Shown here: positions 35,770-46,400 of the stretch, piece after piece | Position numbering within the stretch: position 1 is the stretch's first letter | Layout of the letters: every line of letters begins with the position of its first letter | Program-made: the position numbers and the translations under genes | Notes under the pieces: generated by a model | What the model saw: the letters and a program-made list of their open reading frames with translations, nothing else | Database searches by the model: none | What the model was told of the DNA's origin: nothing | Source: Euphorbia lathyris | Taxonomy: Eukaryota > Streptophyta > Magnoliopsida > Malpighiales > Euphorbiaceae | Length of the DNA: 64,000 nt | Assembly: GCF_963576675.1 (NCBI RefSeq) | Contig: NC_088919.1 | Span: forward strand, 48,878,501 to 48,942,500 | Direction of reading: 5' to 3'

Positions 35770-36490
35770 CTAAGTCGCTTATGAGTGGCTCGATGGTCGA
35801 CTCGATAAAAGCTCAATTTGGTTCGGTTGGACTCGATTTATAAACGAGCCGTTCGTGAACTTGATTTGCAGGCTTAATTCGTAAACGAACCGAGCTTGAA
35901 CATGATAAAGCTTGGCTTGAAAGCTCACAAACAAACTCGGTTATAGGTTCATGAATAAGTTCATAAACAAGTTCGATAGAAGCTCAAGAATAGTATCAAA
36001 TGTTATTTATATTTAATAATTATACTTTGATATATGACCCGTTTTAAAATTCTTTTATTTGATATTATAATAAAATATAAATTAGGTTAGGATGATAGGA
36101 GAATAATTTAGAGTTTTTTTTTTCTCAGATCAGTTCATATCTTTATCGCATTCACTTGCATTCCTAGCACTCCTCTTTTCATTTCCGCTTCTTTCTTCTC
36201 ACACTATTTTTTATTTAATGACTAAAATGAGATTTTTAATATTTATATACGTAAAATTATACTATTTCATTTGCTAAATATGTTATTATTTATTTGATAT
36301 TATTTCGCTACTGAATACAATAAACAACAAAATAAATGAGCTGCTTGTGAGTAAGCTCGTGAACAAAAATAAACAAGCTGCTCGTGAACAAAACAAACTA
36401 ACAACTCGCGAGCTAAACTCGTGAAAAAGATAAACAAACTGACTTGTAAACAAACATAAATTTGAGCTCGAAGATCGGCTCTAGCTAGTT
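35770..36490. repeat. Degenerate TE-like repeat rich in gagctcg/aacgagc blocks
   Basis: Both flanks of this stretch are made of aaacgagc, gctcgtgaac and gagctcg blocks (35770-35970 and 36330-36485), with an A/T-rich centre. The pattern is typical of plant non-autonomous DNA transposons. Exact ends were not resolved. Confidence 0.4.
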
Positions 36491-36837
36491 AATGTTATGA
36501 TGAGTCCAGCCCTATCCTCAGGCTTAGCATATCTATTACTCCTAAAATAGAAAACTTAGTTCGTTGAGAACTTTCATCAAACAGTTGGTCTGCGCTCAAA
36601 CCAAGTTCCGGGATCATCATCACAAGGGAAAACCTGAAGCCCTGTAATAATAGCATCCGAAGGACCACGGCGGCACCTCTGCTCCATCTCCAGAACCTTA
36701 TCAGAATCGCCGACGAAGAGTGCTTCCACAGAACCATCCCTTCTGTTCCTCACCCAACCTTTCAACCCCAATTGTGTCGCATTCTCCACAGTCCAATTCC
36801 TATAAAACACTCCCTGAACCCTCCCTTTAATCATAAC

Positions 36838-37606
36838 TGTTGGAACTGAAACTCAGAAAACAGGAACAGACTGAACAAAAATAAATGGGCTGAGTCGCGG
36901 ACAATGTCGCTTTGTTTAAGACGTTCGCGGAACTGCCGGAAAATTACAAGCAGTATGAACTCCGGTCGCCTCCAGGATAAAACAGCCCTCTGTAATACGA
37001 TTTTGTATTGCAACCGTACAAAATCGTTTCTGTCTACACTCTCAATTTGCTCAGTTTCGAAATACAGAATGAATGTGTAGAAAAGCAGTCTGTCTCACCC
37101 CTATTTATAGTAAGAAAAAGAGCTGTTTGAGCTCTGATTCAGTGGAGAAAAATGTGGGAGGAAAATCAGGAAGGTGGGGAAAGACTGGGTTTTGGAGAAG
37201 ACACGTTCAGAATAAAATAGACGTTATGAATAACGTTCACAAAGACTAAATCAGAGGCAATTAAATTAATAAAAAATAAAAAACGAATTTAATAAAATAA
37301 TAATAAAAATACTATTATTAATTTTTTTAATAAAAAATTATATTATTTACACCATACCACGCCAACCCGGTTCGGTCGGACGGACGGACGGCGGCGGCGC
37401 GCGCGTGTGTGTGTTGGTCAACCAATGAGGTAGGTCCTCACCCTTTCACAAAAGTGGGTACCCCTTGGGGCACACACCAAGCATGTGAGAACCTCATTAA
37501 TAAGTATCTCCACTAAGTTCTTTGAAAGCAATGTGGGATACTTTCCATCTTAAAAAAATAAGTGTATGGGCTCTTTTCACCAATTAAAATTGGGCCAAGC
37601 CCAACA
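36838..37606 (-). repeat. 3' LTR of copia 2
   Basis: 769 bp. It contains a cggacggacgg stretch and a gtgtgtgtgt run absent or shorter in the other LTR, which explains the length difference of about 20 bp. Small ORFs inside it (for example 36831-37013) are LTR sequence, not genes. Confidence 0.9.
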
Positions 37607-38118
37607 ATCCCCCACTAGAATTTTTGAAAAACGTTTTACTGAGCAGTTACCTCAGGTCAGACATAAACAGAGGTATCTTTCGATTTGAACGTTTGCGTAG
37701 TGAGTACAGTTCAGATTTTACTAGAGTGACTCGTAGTCTTGAACTCTATCTCTGACATATATCACACCATAACCTTTTCAGAGTGTAGTTCTAGTAGCCC
37801 GTGCGTTTATGGCCATGCACGTCTATCCCGGTTTAATGAATGCTCTAGAGTTTTGCCCTAAACTCATAAGAAGCGGCCTCACTTCCACATTCATATAGGT
37901 GAGTCTATCAAAAGTACTCCTGCAGCTATGTACTTCACTCCAAATGGAGTATAGACTTCATTAAGAGTTTCTATTATCTCAACCTCACATCGCTTTAGGA
38001 TATTCATGCTTCAAATTGCATGATCTGACACATATTACATCACAACTTGTTATTACCCATTGAACCTATTTCTTGGGATCTCCAGTCTATAGGTTGGGTT
38101 ACCATTGTGTGTAACTCA

Positions 38119-38793
38119 TCACTGTAGGGGCATAAGTCCCATACTCTTTGCCGTATTCTGGACTTTCTCTCTAGCTAATCCTTTCGTCAAAGGATCGGCT
38201 AAATTCTCTTCTGAGCGTATGTGATCCACTCTAACAGCTCCTTTAGTGAGTAGCTCTCTCACAGTGCTGTGCTTACGACGTATCTGTCGTTTCTTATCGT
38301 TGTAATAACGATTCTGAATCTTAGCAATAGCCGCGGTACTATCGCAGTGGATCAATACAGCTGGAATCGATTTTTCCCATAGGGGAATCTCAGCTAACAG
38401 ACTTCTCAACCAACCTGCTTCTTCACTAGCCACAGCTAGTGCAATCAGTTCTGATTCCATAGTTGATTGAGCTAGGATAGTCTGTTTCTTAGACTTCCAT
38501 GAAACGGCACCACCAGCTATATTGAAAATATAGCCACTAGTAGCCTTGGAATCATCTGATAAGGTATTCCAGTCAGCATCACTATATCCTTCAAGGACTG
38601 CTGGAAACCTTTGATAATGTAATCCAAGTTTCATGGTTCTTTTAAGGTATCTCATGACCCTTTCTATAGCATTCCAATGCTTCACACTAGGTCTACTAGT
38701 AAATCTGCATAGCAATCCTACGACATACGCGATGTCGGGTCTAGTACAATCAGTGGCATAACGAAGACTGCCAATTATGCTAGCATACTCTGC
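38119..38793 (-). pseudogene. Copia 2 RNase H
   Basis: The minus-strand reading carries [50 protein letters not shown] and [10 protein letters not shown], then [11 protein letters not shown] near the end. This is copia RNase H and its C-terminal tail. A TAA after GDSVR separates it from the reverse transcriptase upstream. Confidence 0.85.
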
Positions 38794-39588
38794 TTATCTT
38801 ACACTGTCTCCAGTGTTCTTAAAAAGTTTTATACTCGGGTCATAAGGTGTACATGGAAGTTTACAATCAAAGTAGTTATATTTCTTTAGAATCTTCTCAA
38901 TGTAGTGAGATTGATCTAAGGAAATTCCAGTTTCAGACCTAGTTATCTTTATGCCAAGAATGACGTTCGCTTCTCCTAGATCTTTCATGTCAAATTGTTC
39001 ACACATCATTGACTTAACAACATTCACAACATGAATATTAGATCCAAAAATAAGCAAGTCAGCAACATATAAGCATATAATGGTGCAAAGACCATTTTCA
39101 TATTTGTAGTAGATGCATTTATCACTTTCATTCACCTTAAAGCCATTTGAGATAATCAGGTTATCAAATTTTGCAAGCCATTGCTTAGGTGCTTGTTTTA
39201 TCCCATATAAAGACTTATCTAACTTACATACCTTATGGGCTTGATCAAAGACTACAAAGCCCTCAGGTTGATCCATATAAACCTCTTCTTCTAACTCACC
39301 ATTCAAAAACGCAGTTTTAACATCCATTTGGTGCACCACTAGATTGTGCACAGAAGCAATAGCAATCAAAACACGTATTGATGTAATCCTAGTAACAGAT
39401 GAATAAGTATCAAAGAAATCAACATTTTCTCTTTGTCTAAAGCCTTTAGCTACAAGGCGAGCCTTATACTTATCTAATGATCCATCAGGTTTCAGTTTCT
39501 TTTTAAGGATCCATTTACAACCTATTGGTTTGCAACCTAGTGGCAAGTCTACTAAGTGCCAAGTTTGGTTTGACTCAAGTGAGTCCAT
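38794..39588 (-). pseudogene. Copia 2 reverse transcriptase with altered catalytic box
   Basis: The minus-strand reading has CKWILKKKLKPDGSLDKYKA, RLVAKGFRQRENVDFFDTYS, VHQMDVKTAFLNGELEEEVY and KSLYGIKQAPKQW. The expected YVDDLL box reads YVADLLIFG, so one of the two catalytic Asp residues is Ala. A stop (TAA in LW*EAINDE) separates it from integrase. This enzyme should be inactive. Confidence 0.9.
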
Positions 39589-39606
39589 TTCATCATTAAT
39601 GGCTTC

Positions 39607-40800
39607 TTACCATAAATCAGCATCTAATGAGGTTAAAGCTTCTTGTATAGTAAGTGGATCCTCTTCTACTGTGAAAGCATAAAAGCCAGAACCAAAGTCT
39701 TTAGATACTCTAGGTCTCTTACTTCTCCTAGGTTCAGATTCCTCAATCTCTTTTTGCACTATAGGTCTAATAGCAGGCATGTTACTAGATGATGCACCCC
39801 CACTATTTCTCAATTTAAAAGGAAATCTATCTTCATAAAAGTCGGCATCATTTGACTCCAAAATAACATGTGCATTCAAGTCATCGAACCTATATGCTTT
39901 GCTATTCACAGCATATCCAATAAACACACATTCATAAGCCCTACTAGCAAGTTTGACTCTCTTAGGGTTAGGAATCCTAACATACGCCAAACATCCCCAA
40001 GTTCTAAAATATGATAGGCTAGGTGTTTTATTTTTCAAGATCTCATAAGGAGAGATTTTGCTTTTTGACTTAGAGACCCTATTTAGCACATAAAAAACAG
40101 TCAATAGGATTTCTCTCCCCCAATGTGAGGCAGCACCTGAACTAAGCATAATAGCTACTACAGATTCGGTAAGTGTCCTATTTTTCCTTTCAGCCTTTCC
40201 GTTCATTTCTGGTGAATAAGGTGCTGTGGTTTCATGAATAATACCATGTGATTTATAAAAATCAATAAACACACTAGAACCATATTCTGTGTCTCTATCA
40301 CTACGAAGTCTCTTGACTTTCCTATTGTATTGATTTTCTATTTCAACTATGAACAACTTAAACATGTCAAACGCTTCACTTTTATTTTTCATTAGATAAA
40401 CAAAAGTAAAGTCAGAATAGTCATCAATAAAGGTTATAAAATACTGTTTGTCATTTCTAGTCAACTTTCCATCTAATTCACATATATCAGAATGAATTAA
40501 ATCTAGAGGTTCAAAATTTCTAACAACCGATTTATGAGGTGTTTTTGTGATTTTTGCCTGACTACAATAATCACATTTAAGAAACTCACTTAAGTTCAAT
40601 TTTGGAATTAATCCCAAGTTACTCATATTTTTAATGATATGCTTATTAACATGACAAAAACGAGCATGCCAAACATTAAAAGTACACAAGGAGTAAACAG
40701 AAGCATTCACTTTATTAATCTCAACATTCAACTTAAACATGCCTTCAGTAGCATAACCTTTTCCTACAAACACATTGTTCTTAGTCAAAGTAAATAAATT
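39607..40800 (-). pseudogene. Copia 2 integrase
   Basis: The minus-strand reading carries the zinc domain (VWHARFCHVNKHI, then CDYCSQAK), the DDE positions in LIHSDICELDG, RSDRDTEYGS and NGKAERKNRTL, and a C-terminal WGCLAYVRIPNPKR region. Compared with the family, WH.RLGH is altered to WHARFCH. A small deletion or shift near 40800 detaches it from the protease. Confidence 0.85.
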
Positions 40801-40805
40801 TGCTC

Positions 40806-42008
40806 CTATAGTCTGAGTAACTTGTTGAGAAGATAGCCCGAAACCAAATTTTTCCTCATTTCTGGAGTATGCATCACATCCTTCATAGTTAAGGTTTTTC
40901 CAGATGTGAAGTTCAATTCCACATTACCAATCCCAGCAACAATAGTGGTATGGGAATCACCCAACATCACTTTCTTATCTTCGGTCACAGCAGTGTATGT
41001 TTTGAACATACTTCTATCATAGCAAACATGGCGGGAAGCACCAGTGTCTACCCACCACCAATCTGATCCACCTATGAGGTTGATCTCAGAAATCATAGCA
41101 ACAAAATTATGTTGCTCTTCAGTCAAGTTAACACTAGGAGTAGTGTTTGGCCTGTTCCTGCACTTACGTGTCATATGACCTGGTTTCCCACAATTAAAGC
41201 ATAGGAAAGCAGCATTATTTCTAGGTGGTTGTTGCTGTGGCCTATTTTGGTTCCTTTGAAGGTTCCAATTCAAATTAACTCGGGTGTTGCGGTTTTGGAT
41301 TGGTTTGCGGTTCTGATTCTTAAAATTCTTTTGAGTGGGTTTCAGAACCGCAGTGGACCTTTTAGTGTTATTAGAAACAATAAGCACTTCTTCTTTTAAA
41401 TCTTGTTTTCGAGCTTCCTCCTCAATTCGGAGGCGTGTAATCAGACTTTCCATCGAGAATTCTTTTGTTTTGTGCCTCAAAACATTTTTAAAATCTTTCC
41501 ACGAAGGAGGCAATTTGTCAATAATTACTGCAACTTGAAATTGGTCATTTAGAGGCATACCTTTTGAAATAATTTCATGTGCTATTTTTTGCAATTCATG
41601 AGATTGAAACTCAACTGATTTGTCATCAGTCATCTGGAATTTGAGGTAGCGGCTGACAACATATTTTTTTGATCCAGCCTCCTCAGTGTCATACTTCCTC
41701 TGCAGAGCTTCCCAAATTTCTTTGGCAGTTTTTTCTTCAGCAGTGTAGTAGTCATACAAGTCATCTGTCAGCCCATTGAGGATGTATTTTTTGCACAGAA
41801 AGTCAGTTTCTGTCCATTTTTCAGCAGCACGAACATTTGCATTATCACCATCTTCAGGAACAACAGGCTTCTCCGAAGTCAGAACAGAAGAAACTTTTTT
41901 CGTTGTGAGGTAGAAAAGCATCTTCTGTCTCCACCTTCGAAAGTGAGCTCCTTCAAACCGGAATGGTTTGTTGATTTCAGTAATACCATTTGATTGTTCG
42001 GTAGCCAT
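40806..42008 (-). pseudogene. Copia 2 gag and protease
   Basis: I take the start as ATG 42008 (MATEQSNGITEINKPFRF), just inside the LTR, although the frame is open back into the LTR to 42218. Gag (UBN2-type) is followed by a CCHC knuckle, CFNCGKPGHMTRKC, and the protease site WWVDTGASRHVC. The reading goes off frame after MRKNLVSG near 40830. Gag length and order are normal for copia. Confidence 0.85.
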
Positions 42009-42034
42009 CAGCAGTAATTGAACCGTCTTAAAAT

Positions 42035-42783
42035 TGTTGGAACTGGAACTCAGAAAACAGGAACAGACCGAACAAAAATAAATGGGCAGAGTCGCGGACA
42101 ATGTCGCTTTCTTTAAGACGTTCGCGGAACTTCCGAAAAATTGCAAGCAGTATGAACTCCGGTCGCCTCCAGGATAAAACAGCCCTCTGTAATACGATTT
42201 TGTATTGCAACCGTACAAAATCGTTTCTGTCTACACTCTCAATTTGCTCAGTTTTGAAATACAGAATGAATGTGTAGAAAAGCAGTCTGTCTCACCCCCT
42301 ATTTATAGTAAGAAAAAGAGCTGTTTGAGCTCTGATTCAGTGGAGAAAAATGTGGGAGGAAAATCAGGAGGGTGGGGAAAGACTGGGTTTTGGAGAAGAC
42401 ACGTTCAGAATAAAATAGATGTTATGAATAACGTTCACAAAGACTAAATCAGAGGCAATTAAATTAATAAAAAATAAAAAACAAATTTAATAAAATAATA
42501 ATAAAAATATTATTATTAACTTTTTCAATAAAAAATTATATTATTTACACCACACCACACCAACCCGGCTCGGTCGGCGGCGCGCGCGTGGTGGTCAACC
42601 AAGGAGGTAGGTCCTCACCCTTTCACAAAAGTGGGTACCCCTTGGGGCACACCCCAAGCATGTGAGGACCTCCTTAATAAATATCTCCACTAAGTGCTTT
42701 GAAAGCAATGTGGGATACTTTCCATCTTAAAAAAATAAGTGTATGGGCTCTTTTCACAAATTAAAATTGGGCCAAGCCCAACA
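42035..42783 (-). repeat. 5' LTR of copia 2
   Basis: 749 bp. In element sense its 3' end ccaaca is followed by attttaagacggttc, not by the TGGTATCAGAGC-like site found in copia 1 and copia 3. Its outer end abuts acylphosphatase codons. Confidence 0.9.
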
Positions 42784-43177
42784 ATAACTCTCACCTGCAA
42801 TTCCAAATTCCAAAGTTTCAATTGCAATTAATCAAATCAAAGAAACCCAATCAATCAAACAATTCCGAGAATCATAATTGACAGCCATTGAATTGAACAT
42901 TACACACCGTCTTAGATGAGGAAGATTGAGGTGAGTTAGAAGTGGCTTGAGGAAGAGTTGTCATCGAGGAGAAAGGAGATCGGAGATGAGGAAATCGAGG
43001 TCGGAACAGAGAAAGACGAGAATGAGAGATATTATAAGGGAGAAAGGAGAATCTAGCACAAACACTAGCAATTTTGTTGTTATAGCAGAGGTTTTTGATC
43101 CATTTTTCTCGAAAGTTCGAGTGAGATATGAGGAATCTAGCTGTGGTTCCTTGATTAGGGAAGAACAGTGATGCCAT

Positions 43178-44563
43178 TTGAGGTTGTTGATTTCAAAAAG
43201 TTCTAAATCAAAAACTGAGATATGAGTTTGTTTTTTAGGAAATAAAAATTGAGATTCCGAGTTTGATATAACTAAATAGACTAAAATTAATTTGGAATGA
43301 AATGGTACACTAACGAACCCGGAATAAATTTTGGAAAGGGGCTCTCTAGAAAAATTATTTAATAATGAAAAATTCAAAAACTTGTTTCTAAATCTTTTTA
43401 ATTGATTGAGATCAATAAAAAAGTTTCTAAACATGATTTAAAATAGGTGTGTAAACTAAGAATGACTCAAAAATTGGGTTCGATGATATCGGTTTCACGA
43501 AAAATGCTTAAAACTTCGAGGAAGATGACAATGGGGAAATTTGTTCTAGACGAAAAGTGCTTGAATTGAGGATTGAGTAATGATCTTACTGATTTAACTA
43601 AGAGATTGCAAAATACGATTTGGGAATTGATCGAGTAAACTAAAGCAATTTCAGAGTTGAAGTTTCTGAAAATTGGAAGCTTTGTTGAAGAACTAATTTT
43701 GGAAATTAAGAGCTTGTTTAGGCTAATTAGATGCTAAAGAATTAATGATTTTTAAGAACCTAAGGATTGATAAAGTGGCCGAATTTGGCAAGGGAAATTA
43801 ATTTGATGTGTGTTTGATTGAGTTGATTGAGGTTGAGAATGAAGGAATTGAACTCTATTTATAGACTTTTGACTCAAATTTTTCTAACTTTGAACTTTAT
43901 TTATAGATGTTGAAGAGTCGTGTTTAAGGGTCGTGTCCGTTGTGAAGAGACGTTTCTATCCACCCGAACAGACGTGTTTCTTTGAATTAAAATATGTGAA
44001 ATTGAAGCTGGAAAAATCTCTGATGCTACCGAGATCATAGAATCCCTGCCGAGATGAGGGGGGGAACTTTTGGTGTTCGAAACGCAAGGGAAAGGTGCCG
44101 GATTTTAGCGTGTCGCGATCGAGATTAAGGAATCTCGGTCGCGACACGTGTCTTCTTCCCGAGTCCACCGCTTCCCGTATTCCTCGTATCGGTGCGCTGA
44201 ATTTCCTCGTCTTTTTAGCTCGTAACTTAGGGGTTTTCCTTCGTTTTTGATCCGTTTTCGTTCCTATTTGGATTTTACCAAATATTTAGGTACCTTGCAT
44301 GAAAGAAACATATTCGGACGTAAAAGTACTCTAAATAGATACAAATAGTACGATTTCATAGCAAAACTGATGTAAATATTAATAATATTTTAGGTATATT
44401 TTGGGCTTAACATTTATACTCTTTTGAATTTATTTTATTATTGAAGGCACAAGTGAATGGCAGTACCAGGATGTGTTCATTACGTATGGTATGGGGTTTC
44501 CAATTTCTTTCTACGTAGTATTTAATGTGTATTTATAGGTGGCTTTAACTGAACTTTTTTATA
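43178..44563. other. Region upstream of the acylphosphatase gene
   Basis: This should contain the gene's promoter. No TATA box could be assigned with confidence. A strong hairpin lies at 44109-44148: arms gtgtcgcgatcgagatt and aatctcggtcgcgacac, loop aagg, one mismatch. 43335-43445 recurs inverted at 51548-51665. No other gene is seen. Confidence 0.5.
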
Positions 44564-44660
44564 GTTTTAATTTCAAATAAAATCCTGTGGTTTCACATTT
44601 TTTTGCAGATCGATACATATGGTTGACAAAATTTTCATTTTTCCAAATTTGACCGATAAC

Positions 44661-44932
44661 TGATACAATTCATCAAAGGGAGCAGAGCACTAATAGCATA
44701 CAATGCACTCAGGTTGCAAATACCCATCACACCGTACAAAACAAATTCATTGCATCATAGTTTCTCTTTCCTCTTTGTACAGCTGTATATTTTTCTTTTG
44801 CTCCACGCCTAAAAGGCATCTTTGTATGTATATAAATATCTCTATGTTGAGCTGTTAATGGCAAGGAATGAAATTCCATTTCTTCACATTTATTTCTTCA
44901 CATTTCTAGGTTAAATTCCTCCAACTTTATGA
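44661..44932 (+). repeat. 5' LTR of copia 3
   Basis: 272 bp, starting tgatacaattcatc. A TATA-like tatataaatatc lies at about 44827-44839, a plausible promoter. The LTR ends directly before the primer site. Confidence 0.9.
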
Positions 44933-44944
44933 TGGTATCAGAGC
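44933..44944 (+). promoter_or_regulatory. Copia 3 primer-binding site
   Basis: TGGTATCAGAGC directly follows the 5' LTR and is complementary to the 3' end of initiator tRNA-Met, the classic copia primer. Confidence 0.95.
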
Positions 44945-45008
44945 TTTTACTCACTGATTAAATTTTGTTTTTCTTCTTCTCAAATCTCACGAATACCTAA
45001 AACCCACC

Positions 45009-46400
45009 ATGGCTATCACAACAACTAGCCCCTATTATATTGCAGCAAATGAAAACCCTTCTCTTGTCCTGGTTACATCGATTCTTACTGGTCCTAACTA
45101 TCATCAATGGGCTAGATCTATGAGGATGGCTTTAATGTCGAAAAACAAGTTTGGATTCGTGGACGGAACCATTCAACCACCAATGGAAGCAGATACTTTG
45201 TACTCTGCGTGGCAAAGATGCAACACAACTGTGCTATCATGGATAACACACTCTGTTTCCCCTTCAATAGGCAGCAGCATCATTTGGATTGATGGAGCCG
45301 AAGCTGTCTGGAACGATCTTAAAGATCGATTCTCACAAGGAGATAATATTCGTATCTCAGAGTTACAGAAAGAAATTCAGAATTTCAGGCAAGGAAACTT
45401 ATCTATATCTGACTATTTTACTCATATGAAAATATTGTGGGATGAGTTGATAAATTTCCGCCCACTACCTGTTTGTGATTGTGATCCTTCCTGTAAATGT
45501 GGTGCCATTAGTAAGTTTAGGAGTTATTTAGACTCTGACCAGGTCATAACTTTTCTAAGGGCCTGAATAGCAATTTTGCTATGATTTGCTCTCAAATACT
45601 CCTTATGGAACCCCTTCCATCTCTTAACAAGGTCTTTAACCTCACTACTCAACATGAAAGGCAGACAAATTCCCTCACAACACCTACCCAAACACCAGAT
45701 CCTGTAGCCTTTGCAGCTTCTCAAAACTCACAATACACAGCCAACAAATCTCAACAGAACAGGAGCAATTTCAATTCGAACCAGAAACGCTACAACAACT
45801 CTAGCAATCACCAAAACAAACAGCTCCCCACATGCACCTATTGCGATAAGGAAGGTCACACTGAGGACATTTGTTATAGGAAACATGGTTTCCCACCAGG
45901 ATATGGGAATCGAAACAAGGGAAATTCACAGTCCAGATACAGAGCCAATCAAGTTCAGATGAACAACAATACTGGCAATACCCAACATAATTCCAGCAAA
46001 AATCAGAATGAGGAGGTACCTTTTACTCTAACAAGGGCTCAATATAATCACATCATGAGCCTAGTCCCTAACACCAAACATGCTGCAGAATCTTCAAACA
46101 CTGCTCAAGTTGCTTCTGCTTCGAGCCACAATACCACCCATGATCAACATTATTCTGGTATTGTATCTTCTACCTCAAATGAGAAAACTCTAAATACTAG
46201 CTGGATTCTTGACACAGGCGCTACTGACCATGTCATATACGACCTCAAGTATTTCTCATCTCATAGAGAAGTCACAAATTACACAGTTCAACTACCAGAT
46301 AATCACTATGTTCCTGTTACACACATAGGCACAGTGCACCTTAGTGCCACTCTCATCCTTCATGATGCACTTTTTTATATGCCTCTGTTTCACCTCATTG
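45009..46400 (+). pseudogene. Copia 3 gag and protease, frameshifted
   Basis: The start MAITTTSPYYIAANENPSL is followed by the gag region (LTGPNYHQWARSMRMAL, FRQGNLSISDYFTHMKILWD). The frame is lost at FLRA*, where one base is missing from an a/g run near 45556, and resumes in another frame with MICSQILLMEPLPSL. It continues through a CCHC-type knuckle (CTYCDKEGHTEDIC) and the protease site WILDTGATDH. Near 46395 a second shift with a small loss precedes integrase. Confidence 0.88.

Larger units (their letters stand above)
36838..42783 (-). mobile_element. Ty1/copia retrotransposon 2 in acylphosphatase exon 2
   Basis: LTRs lie at 36838-37606 and 42035-42783, each bounded TGTTGG and CCAACA. 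The outer 5 bp are ataac at 36833-36837 and at 42784-42788. The LTRs differ by a few per cent plus indels. The order on minus is gag, protease, integrase, reverse transcriptase, RNase H. Coding is broken by a frameshift near 40800 and stops near 39605 and 38790, and the reverse-transcriptase box reads YVADLL. A polypurine tract (ctagtggggga) lies at about 37607-37618, but no tRNA-Met primer site is seen. Confidence 0.95.
36577..43177 (-). pseudogene. Acylphosphatase gene split by copia 2
   Basis: Exon 1 is 43177-42908 (90 codons), with a basic, Ser-rich N-terminal extension that could be an organelle transit peptide and a tail SPQSSSSKT. A 113-bp intron with GT and AG ends follows. Exon 2 starts at 42794 (GTGAGAGTTAT) and resumes at 36832 after the copia insert, ending at the stop at 36577. 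Exon 2 encodes IKGRVQGVFYRNWTVE, GWVRNRRDGSVEALF and PGTWFERRPTV. The catalytic Arg (VFYR) and Asn (VRNRRDG) are present. Acylphosphatase hydrolyses acyl phosphates to carboxylate and phosphate. Both halves are free of stops and join in frame. Confidence 0.9.

Noticed and set aside
36831..37013. 60-codon ORF, also found at 42028-42210
   Set aside because: It is LTR sequence of copia 2, present in both LTRs, and not a gene.
43956..44168. 70-codon ORF on minus upstream of acylphosphatase
   Set aside because: It is created by the hairpin at 44109-44148 and has no domain.
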